From the NCBI GenBank assembly GCA_027718005.1, contig JALLOP010000059.1, positions 1 to 8,964 of the forward strand: 8,964 nucleotides of DNA, read 5' to 3'. The notes beneath the pieces were generated by a model. That model did not search any database. It saw only the letters and a program-made list of their open reading frames with translations, and had not been told where the DNA came from. How positions within the stretch are numbered: position 1 is the stretch's first letter; each line of letters begins with the position of its first letter. This document shows positions 1-6,319 of this stretch, one piece after another. Source of the DNA: Patescibacteria group bacterium AH-259-L07. Its GTDB lineage: Bacteria; Patescibacteriota; Patescibacteriia; UBA2591; UBA6264. The position numbers were made by a program, and so were the translations under genes.

Positions 1-69
1 TTCAAGGTTCTGCGAATCTCTTCACCCAGCGAACTGGTTCCGATTTTATCGGAACTGGGTGAGGGATGA
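1..69 (+). CDS. Possible 3' end of an upstream gene (partial)
   Basis: Reading frame 1 is open from the first base to a TGA at 67-69 and gives about 22 residues ending in SELVPILSELGEG. The peptide is protein-like, with alternating hydrophobic and charged residues. The DNA is clearly richer in GC than the AT-rich stretch that begins just after the stop, which fits coding sequence giving way to a promoter region. The other two forward frames are also open over much of this short stretch, so the frame choice is weak. The segment also folds into a strong hairpin (22-62). No family can be assigned from so few residues. Confidence 0.3.
   Translation, partial: FKVLRISSPSELVPILSELGEG
22..62. other. 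Bulged 15-bp hairpin at start of window
   Basis: The continuous right arm 48-62 (ATCGGAACTGGGTGA) pairs with TTCCGAT (38-44) and TCACCCAG (22-29). The loop is TTT and an 8-nt bulge spans 30-37. No T-run follows, so it is not a standard intrinsic terminator. The bulge contains GAACTGG, which repeats at 52-58, suggesting a small local duplication. It could be a processed 3'-end structure of the preceding gene or simply structured coding sequence. Confidence 0.45.
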
Positions 70-99
70 GCAGGTTCTTATAATCTTTGTAAAAGGGTG

Positions 100-128
100 T
101 TGCAAAATTTATATAGGTGTTTTATAAT
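100..128 (+). promoter_or_regulatory. Sigma-70-type promoter for the envelope gene pair
   Basis: A -35 element TTGCAA (100-105) is separated by exactly 17 nt from a perfect -10 TATAAT (123-128). Transcription would start near 135 and give a leader of about 20-25 nt before the ATG at 158, with no Shine-Dalgarno sequence in it. A second TATAAT at 79-84 has no convincing -35. Confidence 0.65.
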
Positions 129-157
129 AAAATTAATTAAATAAGTAATAAAATAGT

Positions 158-619
158 ATGGCAGAAACAAATGAGACGCCTGAGGGAACATCCGGTGCCG
201 GGGCACCACAAAGCCCTGTTCCAGGAGGGAAAAAAGGACTTGTTCTGTTAGTGGTTGGCATTGTTATATTGCTGATTGTGGTGGTGGTTCTTGTATTTAC
301 GATTTTCTTTCTTCCTTCATCTAAAGCGCCGTGGTATGCAGTATTTTTAACCAATGGACGTACGTATTTTGGTCACATCGTGAAGCAGAGCTCAGAAGAA
401 GTAGTTTTGCGTGATGTATACTATATCCAAGTTCAGCAGTTAGAGCCGACAGAGGGGGAAGAAGAGGCGCAGCCGCAGCTTTCATTGGTAAGTATTACTG
501 ATGAACTTCACGCGCCAGAGAGTGAAATGCAGATCAATCGAGAGCACGTTCTGTTTATTGAAAAACTCCAGGGTTCTTCTCAGGTTGTTACTACGTTAGA
601 GCAGCAGTTAGCCCAATAG
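158..619 (+). CDS. Single-pass membrane protein with Sm/LSm-like outer domain (hypothetical)
   Basis: This 153-residue protein has a short Gly/Pro/Ser/Thr-rich N-terminus (1-24), two lysines and one long hydrophobic segment (about 27-52), then a roughly 100-residue soluble domain. With the positive charges before the helix, the soluble part should lie outside the membrane. Residues 61-92 (AVFLTNGRTYFGHIV, then VVLRDVYYI) follow the strand-turn-strand pattern of an Sm1 motif (hydrophobic-L-x-NG-R-x-x-x-G), and 124-136 (MQINREHVLFIEK) resemble Sm2. An acidic linker (95-105) separates them. The fold is inferred by eye. I recall similar proteins as conserved but uncharacterised in Parcubacteria. 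The ATG at 158 is the only sensible start and has no Shine-Dalgarno sequence. The gene ends 21 nt before the 608-residue surface protein, so the two are probably co-transcribed. Function unknown. Confidence 0.85.
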   Translation: MAETNETPEGTSGAGAPQSPVPGGKKGLVLLVVGIVILLIVVVVLVFTIFFLPSSKAPWYAVFLTNGRTYFGHIVKQSSEEVVLRDVYYIQVQQLEPTEGEEEAQPQLSLVSITDELHAPESEMQINREHVLFIEKLQGSSQVVTTLEQQLAQ

Positions 620-640
620 CTCTCTAATTTAAATTATCAT

Positions 641-2467
641 ATGAGAGGTGACAGGCCAAACAATAGAGTGGCAAGCTTTTTGGTTGTCCTTTTTGTTTTA
701 TTATTTGTAATTGTTTTTGTTGGTATCGCAGGGTTTTTTTATTTATCTTCGCCTGAGGAAGTATCTGATAAAGAAGGCGTAACATTTTGGCTGTATCGTC
801 ACCCTGCACAGATCACTGGCGATGAAAGCACTTTTTTTATTTTTATTAAAAATCAAGAGGTGCGCGATATTATGAATGCACAGGTAGTGATTAATTTTCC
901 TGATGGATTTGTTTTAGGAGAAAGTAATCCACAATGCAACAAAATATTGGCTAATAGTTGTGAATGGTCGTTTGATCAAATTAAAAAAGGGACATTGCAA
1001 GAAATTGAGCTTACGGGACGGCTCTATGGATCTGCAGATCAAATGCAGTTTTTTACCGGGTCACTACATTTTCAATTACAAGGATTTACTTCTGAGTTTG
1101 AAAAGAATTTTTCTTCGTCAGTTATGATTAACCCTGCACTTTATCTGAGTTGGGATATGGAAACCAAAGGATCATTATTTGATCCGTTTACTTCTACATT
1201 CACCCTTGAAAATATTACTTCAGAAGATGTTGATACGGCGCGCGTGATTGTTCAATGGCCGTATGATTTTGGGCTACGTAGCGCAACCTCTAAGACAGAA
1301 AAAGATATTGAAATAGATCAAAATGCGCGCGTCCTGACGTGGAACATTACTGATTTAAATTTTTATGATAAAAAAGAGCTGATTATACGAGGGGAGTTTA
1401 TTGGTACTGGCAGTGAGGCACTTGAATTTAGGGCTCAGGCCGGAATAATAAAAGGTGACGAATTTTTTATTCAGGTTGACAAAGTAAAAAAAATTTCTCT
1501 TGAGCGATTTGATTTTGTTCCAGAATTAAAAATTGGCAACGTTGATAAATCTTTGCAAATATATTCATGGGGCGATACGTTGCCGGTTCAAATCAGCTAT
1601 GTAAATAATACAAATGAAGAGATTAAAAATGCGGCTCTTATAATGGAGATAAGTGCAGACAAGTATATTGATACAAACCGTTTATACAATTCATCCTGGT
1701 CATATTATAGCGGGTCGTTTATTCATTCGGGAACATCACCCTACCTTACCGGCCTTTTATCAAACTCTGTTATGAGCACTGGCTGGGATAAGAAACTGAT
1801 TTCCACATTGGCGCAGATCCCCATAGGGGGAAGAGGTGTTATCGCCTTTGATTTGCCCCTCAAGCAATCTCTTGATGCATTAAAAAATAAATACTCCCAA
1901 GCAGAATTAAGCATTCGCATTATTGCTACCGGCACCTTTGCTCAAAGTTTAAAGCAATGGAAAGTGCGGAGCAATGAGATTACTATAAAGATCAATACCC
2001 ATACAGAGCTCGAAGTTGGGACGCGCTATTATGATGATGAGGGAGTAAAAATTGGTACGGGACCCTTGCCCCCGGAAAAAAACAAAGAGACCACGTATTG
2101 GATTTTTATAAATATCAAAAACACAACCAACAGTATTGAAGATGTATCTGTTGTAACCCGTAAGCCTAAGGATGTAATATGGAAAAATCAGACATATACG
2201 ACCCATGGTTTGCTTTTATATAATGAAAATACACGCGAGATTAGCTGGCAGATTGATGAGCTTCCGCTTTATGTGGGCGGACCGTATTCATTAGTTGAGG
2301 CGCGCGCTGAAGTGGGCATTGAACCAACCGCAGATTCTATTGGTTTGTTTTTGCCCTTGACACAAGATATTGTATTTCGCGCGAAGGATCAGTTTACCCA
2401 AGATACCATTTCTTCAATTCATCAATTTGTAAGCACGGATTTGAGAGGAGGATTGCAAGAGAGGTAA
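641..2467 (+). CDS. Membrane-anchored surface protein with repeated beta-sandwich domains (hypothetical)
   Basis: This 608-residue protein has a short basic N-terminus, one hydrophobic anchor (about 11-34) and a large Ser/Thr/Asn/aromatic-rich exterior with no second membrane helix. The exterior appears to hold about four related units (roughly 45-155, 160-290, 300-450 and 455-590). Three carry a W-x-(I/F)-x-x-(L/I) motif (W109, W234, W536) followed by strands like EIELTGRLYG or ELIIRGEFIGTG. The third unit has a divergent form (LAQIPIGGRGVIAFDL, 390-405). This is the pattern of Ig-like or DUF11-type beta-sandwich domains in surface proteins; the assignment is inferred. The only cysteines are C99 and C107, which could form a disulfide. 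The ATG at 641 lacks a Shine-Dalgarno sequence. It most likely forms an operon with the small membrane protein upstream. Function unknown; an adhesin, cell-wall scaffold or secretion role is possible but not shown. Confidence 0.85.
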   Translation: MRGDRPNNRVASFLVVLFVLLFVIVFVGIAGFFYLSSPEEVSDKEGVTFWLYRHPAQITGDESTFFIFIKNQEVRDIMNAQVVINFPDGFVLGESNPQCNKILANSCEWSFDQIKKGTLQEIELTGRLYGSADQMQFFTGSLHFQLQGFTSEFEKNFSSSVMINPALYLSWDMETKGSLFDPFTSTFTLENITSEDVDTARVIVQWPYDFGLRSATSKTEKDIEIDQNARVLTWNITDLNFYDKKELIIRGEFIGTGSEALEFRAQAGIIKGDEFFIQVDKVKKISLERFDFVPELKIGNVDKSLQIYSWGDTLPVQISYVNNTNEEIKNAALIMEISADKYIDTNRLYNSSWSYYSGSFIHSGTSPYLTGLLSNSVMSTGWDKKLISTLAQIPIGGRGVIAFDLPLKQSLDALKNKYSQAELSIRIIATGTFAQSLKQWKVRSNEITIKINTHTELEVGTRYYDDEGVKIGTGPLPPEKNKETTYWIFINIKNTTNSIEDVSVVTRKPKDVIWKNQTYTTHGLLLYNENTREISWQIDELPLYVGGPYSLVEARAEVGIEPTADSIGLFLPLTQDIVFRAKDQFTQDTISSIHQFVSTDLRGGLQER

Positions 2468-2498
2468 TGAGGAGGGATAGTGGATGCGTGCTATGCTA

Positions 2499-2534
2499 TT
2501 GACAAAGACGGAGAAATATGATAGAGTATATAAT
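2499..2534 (+). promoter_or_regulatory. Possible promoter for the small orphan ORF
   Basis: A perfect TTGACA (2499-2504) and a perfect TATAAT (2529-2534) occur in the 113-nt gap, but 24 nt apart, which is too far to act together in the usual way. TTGACA with TAGAGT (2523-2528) has 18-nt spacing and a 4/6 match. One of these probably drives transcription toward the ATG at 2581. The rest of the gap shows nothing recognisable. Confidence 0.35.
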
Positions 2535-2580
2535 AAGAACGGTTCGTAATATTTTGTTGACCCAATGAAAAGAGGGATTC

Positions 2581-2829
2581 ATGAGAAAATTCCGCAAAGC
2601 CCAATTGATTGAAAAACTTGTGTCGATATTCAGGAATACCGATACTGATGTCGATATTAACGGAGCAGCTGCTTTAGTATTAAAAGAGGTCAGGGCAACT
2701 CGGTATTATATGTCTGCTCCTGTGCCGCATTTGTGCAATGGTAAGAAACCCCGGGACCACTGGTTTTGTCCTATGTATGAGCTCCGGGGGCCTGTCTGTC
2801 TCTATAAAGACGGTCTTGGAACGCAGTAG
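2581..2829 (+). CDS. Small hypothetical protein with Cys/His cluster
   Basis: I do not recognise this 82-residue protein. The first 40 residues look helical and amphipathic (RKFRKAQLIEKLVSIF, AAALVLKEV). The second half holds H50, C52, H60, C63 and C73, which could bind a metal. There is no signal peptide or membrane segment. A purine-rich AGAGGG (2571-2576) precedes the ATG by 4 nt and could act as a weak ribosome binding site. The gene stands alone: it has its own possible promoter and a terminator-like hairpin just after its stop. That context and codon use without rare runs support a real gene, but the short length leaves doubt. Confidence 0.55.
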   Translation: MRKFRKAQLIEKLVSIFRNTDTDVDINGAAALVLKEVRATRYYMSAPVPHLCNGKKPRDHWFCPMYELRGPVCLYKDGLGTQ

Positions 2830-2850
2830 GTTCATGCAGTAAAATAAGAT

Positions 2851-2878
2851 GGGCAGATACGATCTGTCCTCTTTGTTT
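2851..2878 (+). terminator. Rho-independent terminator-like hairpin
   Basis: GGGCAGAT (2851-2858) pairs with ATCTGTCC (2862-2869) over 8 bp with one G-U pair and a 3-nt loop, followed by TCTTTGTTT. It lies 22 nt after the stop of the small ORF and separates that gene from the hicBA unit. Confidence 0.6.
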
Positions 2879-2923
2879 ATAATCACGCATTGAAAAGTTA
2901 TGGATTTACGGTATGATAATTTT

Positions 2924-2942
2924 GGTGGATAATTGTGGATAA
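2924..2942 (+). promoter_or_regulatory. Two tandem DnaA-box-like 9-mers upstream of hicBA
   Basis: GGTGGATAA (2924-2932) and TGTGGATAA (2934-2942) are direct repeats 10 nt apart, one helical turn. The second is the exact reverse complement of the consensus DnaA box TTATCCACA; the first differs at one position. Together they run into the place where a -35 element of the hicB promoter would lie (about 2938-2943). They could be sites for DnaA or for another regulator; binding is not shown. Confidence 0.5.
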
Positions 2943-2957
2943 CCTTTTTTATTTTTG

Positions 2958-2966
2958 TGGTATAAT
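2958..2966 (+). promoter_or_regulatory. Extended -10 promoter of hicBA
   Basis: TGG-TATAAT (2958-2966) is a perfect extended -10 element without a recognisable -35, which is typical of extended -10 promoters. The predicted start of transcription (about 2973-2976) coincides with the hicB ATG at 2976, so the message would be leaderless. The ATG at 2967 and the TTG at 2955 would lie upstream of the transcript start. Confidence 0.6.
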
Positions 2967-2975
2967 ATGAACATT

Positions 2976-3194
2976 ATGACATATAAATTTACAATAATTA
3001 TTATGCAAGAAGGCAAGTGGCACGTAGCTCGGTGTGTTGAGCTCGGTGTGGTAAGTCAGGGGAAAACTATTGAACAAGCTCAAAAAAACCTTAAAGAAGC
3101 TGTAGAACTTTATTTAGAAGATCAGCCGGAACGTAAAAAGTATTTTCCTAAAAGGGCTCCTTTAGTTACAACGCTTGAGATTAGTCATGCCTAA
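2976..3194 (+). CDS. hicB: HicB-family antitoxin (short form)
   Basis: This 72-residue protein has the HicB/UPF0150 partial RNase H-like fold pattern: MTYKFTIIIMQEGKWHVARC, then a V-x-x-GKT-x-x-(Q/E)A-x-x-N-(L/I)-x-E-A-(V/L) helix (about residues 25-45), then LYLEDQPERKKYF. HicB proteins bind and neutralise HicA. It stops after the core domain, with no C-terminal helix-turn-helix or ribbon-helix-helix module, so autoregulation by this protein alone would be atypical. I chose the ATG at 2976 because the -10 element occupies 2961-2966 and HicB family N-termini usually begin close to the M-x-Y-x-F-x-(I/V) strand. The gene overlaps hicA by 8 nt. The order is antitoxin first, the reverse of E. coli hicAB. 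Confidence 0.85.
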   Translation: MTYKFTIIIMQEGKWHVARCVELGVVSQGKTIEQAQKNLKEAVELYLEDQPERKKYFPKRAPLVTTLEISHA

Positions 3195-3411
3195 ATTTCT
3201 TTCCGGGAAAAAGGTTATTAAAGTTTTATGCCGAGAGTTCGGCTTTTATTTTGTTTCACAAAAAGGAAGCCATGTAAAATTAAGGAAGAAGATTCTCAAC
3301 CAAAAGATTACTACTATTGTCCCCGTGCACAAAGAGTTGTCTTACGGAACATTAAAAGGCGTTTTAGAATTAGCTGAAGTTGATGAAAAAGATTTTTGGC
3401 GAAAAGTATAA
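3187..3411 (+). CDS. hicA: HicA-family mRNA interferase toxin
   Basis: This 74-residue protein has the dsRBD-like HicA fold: a helix (SGKKVIKVLCREFGF), the strand FYFVSQKGSHVKLRK with the catalytic histidine in G-S-H (H29), then TTIVPVHKELSYGTLKGVLELAEV and a C-terminal DEKDFW. HicA toxins cleave mRNA in the cytoplasm and are held inactive by HicB. The length is normal and all signature positions look intact, so the toxin should be functional. The ATG at 3187 lies within the end of hicB, 8 nt before its stop finishes, consistent with translational coupling. A TTG start at 3175 is possible but would add only four residues not typical of the family. ileS begins 25 nt downstream. Confidence 0.87.
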   Translation: MPKFLSGKKVIKVLCREFGFYFVSQKGSHVKLRKKILNQKITTIVPVHKELSYGTLKGVLELAEVDEKDFWRKV

Positions 3412-3436
3412 AGCGTGACGAACTTTGAGTTATTTT

Positions 3437-6319
3437 ATGGCGCAAATGGATTTTTCGACAATTGAGCATAACATATTGAAGTTTTGGGAAAAGCATAAAA
3501 TTTTTCAAAAACTTCAAACAAAAAACCAGGGTAATAAGCGGTGGTCATTTTTAGATGGGCCGATTACGGCAAATAATCCTATGGGAGTTCACCATGCATG
3601 GGGAAGAACGTATAAGGATTTGTTTTGTCGCTATATGGCAATGAGAGGATTTGATCAGCGGTATCAGAACGGATTTGACTGCCAAGGCCTATGGGTTGAG
3701 GTTGAGGTGGAGAAAGAAAAAGGGTTTAAAACAAAAAAAGATATTGAAACATTTGGCATTGAAAAGTTTGTTACCGCATGTAAAGATCGGGTTAAAAAAT
3801 ATTCTGAAATTCAAACCAAACAGTCAATACGACTTGGTCAATGGATGGACTGGGAAAACTCATATTTTACCATGAGCGATGAAAACAACTATGCGATTTG
3901 GAGCTTTTTAAAAAAATGTCATCAAAAACAATTATTATATAAAGGAAAGGATGTGGTGCCCTGGTGTGTGCGCTGTGGTACGGCTATTTCTCAACATGAA
4001 ATTTTAGCTGAAGAGTATCAAGAACTGACGCATAAATCTATTTTCTTAAAGTTTCCTATTGTTGGCCAAAAAAATACATATTTTTTAGTATGGACGACCA
4101 CACCATGGACGCTGCCGGCAAATGTTGCCTTAGCAGTACATCCTGACTTTACGTATGCAAAGGTTCAAGATGCAAAAGGGGATATGTATATAGTGGTTAA
4201 AAGCAAGGCAGATGTAATTAATAAAGGAAAAATTATTAAAACATTTCTAGGTGAGGACTTGGAGGGGCTCAATTATCAAGGTATCTTTGATGAATTAGAT
4301 GCACTTCGTGATGCAATGGGAGAGGAAAAGCATGTGGTTATTTTGTGGGATGAGGTAACTGAGGAGGAAGGGACCGGTATTGTTCATATTGCGCCTGGAT
4401 GCGGACAAGAAGATTTTCAATTAAGCAGAGATGAAGATTTGCCCGTGATTGATCCAACGGATGAAGAAAGCAAATACCCTTCAGGATTTGGAATATTAAC
4501 GGGGAAATTAGTGACCGAGGTAAATAATCTTATCTTTAACAATTTAGAGAAAAAAGGTGTTGTATTTAAAATTGAAGATTATACACATCGATATCCAACA
4601 TGCTGGCGGTGTAAATCAGAACTTATTTTCCGCCTCGTTGATGAGTGGTACATTTCAATGAATAATTTGCGAACGCCATTGATGAAAGTTTGTAAAAAGA
4701 TTCAGTGGCTTCCTTCTTATGGGCTTGATCGAGAGCTTGATTGGTTAAAAAATATGCGCGATTGGCTGATTTCTAAAAAGCGGTACTGGGGTTTGGCACT
4801 GCCTATTTATGAATGCCAGCGATGCCATACCTTTGAGGTAGTTGGATCAAAACAGGAGTTACAAGAGCGTGCGCTGTATGGATGGAAAGAGTTTAAAGGC
4901 CATTCACCGCATCGGCCCTGGGTTGATACGGTAAAAATACAATGCTCTAAATGTGATGAAGTGCTTTTACGTATCGTGGATGTAGGCAATCCATGGCTTG
5001 ACGCAGGGATTGTGTCGTTTTCTACTATCAAATATTTTGAAGATAAAAAATATTGGCGGCAATGGTTTCCTGCTGATTTTGTTTGCGAGTCTTTTCCCGG
5101 ACAGTTTAGAAATTGGTTTTATTCATTAATTGTGATGAGTACGGTATTGGAAAATAAAGAACCCATGAAAACCATTTTTGGCTATGCATTGGTTCGTGAC
5201 GAATATGGCGAAGAAATGCATAAGTCAAAAAGCAATGTTATATGGTTTGATGAGGCAGTGAAGATGTGCGGTGCAGATGTGCTTCGTTGGATCTATAGCT
5301 CACAAAATCCATACTATAACCTGCGTTTTGGCTGGAACACAGTAAAACAAGGCCGCAACAAGCTTTTGACTTTATGGAACAGTTTTTTATTCTTTAAAAC
5401 CTATGCTGACAAACATACACTTGATAAAACATTTTCTGGTAAAGCCAGTCATATTTTAGATCAATGGATTATTTCTCGCCTGCATCATGTCATTGATGAG
5501 GTTACCAACAGCTTAGATGCCCATGATCCTATGACCGCGGCGTTGAGCATTGAACAGTTTTTTGTAGTTGATTTGTCGCGGTGGTATATTCGTCGGTCCA
5601 GAGATCGATTTTCTCATATTGAGGCAATGAATACGCTTTATTATGTTTTATTACATTTGATAAAATTAGCTGCGCCATTTATTCCTTTTCTTACTGAAGA
5701 AATATATTCTTTTCTCAAAACCGATACTATGGAGGAGTCAGTACATTTGAATGATTGGCCAACATCAGATAATACATTACAACAGATAAAGCTTGAACAA
5801 ACAATGAAGCACGTGCGTGATATTTGTGAAATTGGCCATAGTTTACGCGCTCAAGCGCAGATTAAAGTTCGCCAGCCCCTACAAGAATTAGCAATTGCGG
5901 GGCCTCAATTGTCAGATGAATTTGTTTCGTTAATTAAAGATGAGCTTAATATAGAAAATATTAGGTGGGTTAAGAAACTTCCTTCAGGTGATACATGGGT
6001 AGTAAATAAAGATACGGAAGTAAAAGTGGGGCTTGATACACATATAACGCCAGAATTAAAAAAACAAGGATTGGCCCGTGAAATGGTTCGCCATATTAAT
6101 GCCCTGCGCAAAAAAGCAGGACTGACCAAAAATGATACAGTCATGGTTTATTATCAAACAAAGAGCAAAGAATTGATATCTGTTATAGAGGAATATAAAC
6201 AAGAGATTATGAACAAGACGGTAAGCAAAGATATGATTGATAAGCCAGCACCTTCTTCTTTAGTGCAAGACGAGGTGAATATAGAAAAAAGTGTGCTTGT
6301 TTTAAGTTTAGGAAAATGA
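3437..6319 (+). CDS. ileS: Isoleucyl-tRNA synthetase with GVHH signature
   Basis: This class I synthetase attaches isoleucine to tRNA-Ile in the cytoplasm. Numbering from the ATG at 3437 gives 960 residues. The Rossmann-fold signature is in DGPITANNPMGVHHAWGR, where the usual H-x-G-H reads G-V-H-H. The CP1 editing domain carries WTTTPWTLP (219-227) and VHIAPGCGQED (H317 and D326 match the conserved editing His and Asp; C322 replaces the common His). Four CxxC pairs (C177/C180, C389/C392, C460/C463, C503/C506) suggest zinc sites. The KMSKS loop reads EMHKS (593-597), keeping the second Lys. The anticodon-binding helical domain starts near 675 (LDQWIISRLHHVIDEV), followed by a C-terminal domain with LAREMVRHINALRKKAGL. 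A TTG at 3425 would add four residues; the ATG is preferred, though no Shine-Dalgarno sequence is visible. It overlaps recO by ATGA and has no clear promoter of its own. Confidence 0.96.
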   Translation: MAQMDFSTIEHNILKFWEKHKIFQKLQTKNQGNKRWSFLDGPITANNPMGVHHAWGRTYKDLFCRYMAMRGFDQRYQNGFDCQGLWVEVEVEKEKGFKTKKDIETFGIEKFVTACKDRVKKYSEIQTKQSIRLGQWMDWENSYFTMSDENNYAIWSFLKKCHQKQLLYKGKDVVPWCVRCGTAISQHEILAEEYQELTHKSIFLKFPIVGQKNTYFLVWTTTPWTLPANVALAVHPDFTYAKVQDAKGDMYIVVKSKADVINKGKIIKTFLGEDLEGLNYQGIFDELDALRDAMGEEKHVVILWDEVTEEEGTGIVHIAPGCGQEDFQLSRDEDLPVIDPTDEESKYPSGFGILTGKLVTEVNNLIFNNLEKKGVVFKIEDYTHRYPTCWRCKSELIFRLVDEWYISMNNLRTPLMKVCKKIQWLPSYGLDRELDWLKNMRDWLISKKRYWGLALPIYECQRCHTFEVVGSKQELQERALYGWKEFKGHSPHRPWVDTVKIQCSKCDEVLLRIVDVGNPWLDAGIVSFSTIKYFEDKKYWRQWFPADFVCESFPGQFRNWFYSLIVMSTVLENKEPMKTIFGYALVRDEYGEEMHKSKSNVIWFDEAVKMCGADVLRWIYSSQNPYYNLRFGWNTVKQGRNKLLTLWNSFLFFKTYADKHTLDKTFSGKASHILDQWIISRLHHVIDEVTNSLDAHDPMTAALSIEQFFVVDLSRWYIRRSRDRFSHIEAMNTLYYVLLHLIKLAAPFIPFLTEEIYSFLKTDTMEESVHLNDWPTSDNTLQQIKLEQTMKHVRDICEIGHSLRAQAQIKVRQPLQELAIAGPQLSDEFVSLIKDELNIENIRWVKKLPSGDTWVVNKDTEVKVGLDTHITPELKKQGLAREMVRHINALRKKAGLTKNDTVMVYYQTKSKELISVIEEYKQEIMNKTVSKDMIDKPAPSSLVQDEVNIEKSVLVLSLGK

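Noticed and set aside
1949..2206. 85-residue minus-strand ORF opposite the surface protein
   Set aside because: No ribosome binding site or family pattern; the plus strand holds a continuous 608-residue frame.
2499..2534. Perfect TTGACA plus perfect TATAAT as a single promoter
   Set aside because: The 24-nt spacing is well outside the usual 16-18 nt, so I kept this only as a weak promoter call with an alternative -10.
2680..2886. 68-residue minus-strand ORF
   Set aside because: It reads through the terminator hairpin and opposes the small plus-strand ORF; no supporting signal.
2924..2942. Replication origin
   Set aside because: Only two DnaA-like boxes are present, and no dnaA, dnaN or other origin-associated gene is in the window. 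Reported as a promoter-linked repeat instead.
3651..3875. 74-residue plus-strand ORF within ileS
   Set aside because: It is an out-of-frame shadow of the conserved IleRS N-terminal region; its composition is dominated by lysine and leucine from AT-rich codons.
4807..5031. Minus-strand ORF opposite ileS
   Set aside because: It is antisense to the zinc-binding part of IleRS, which is clearly coding. No start signal.
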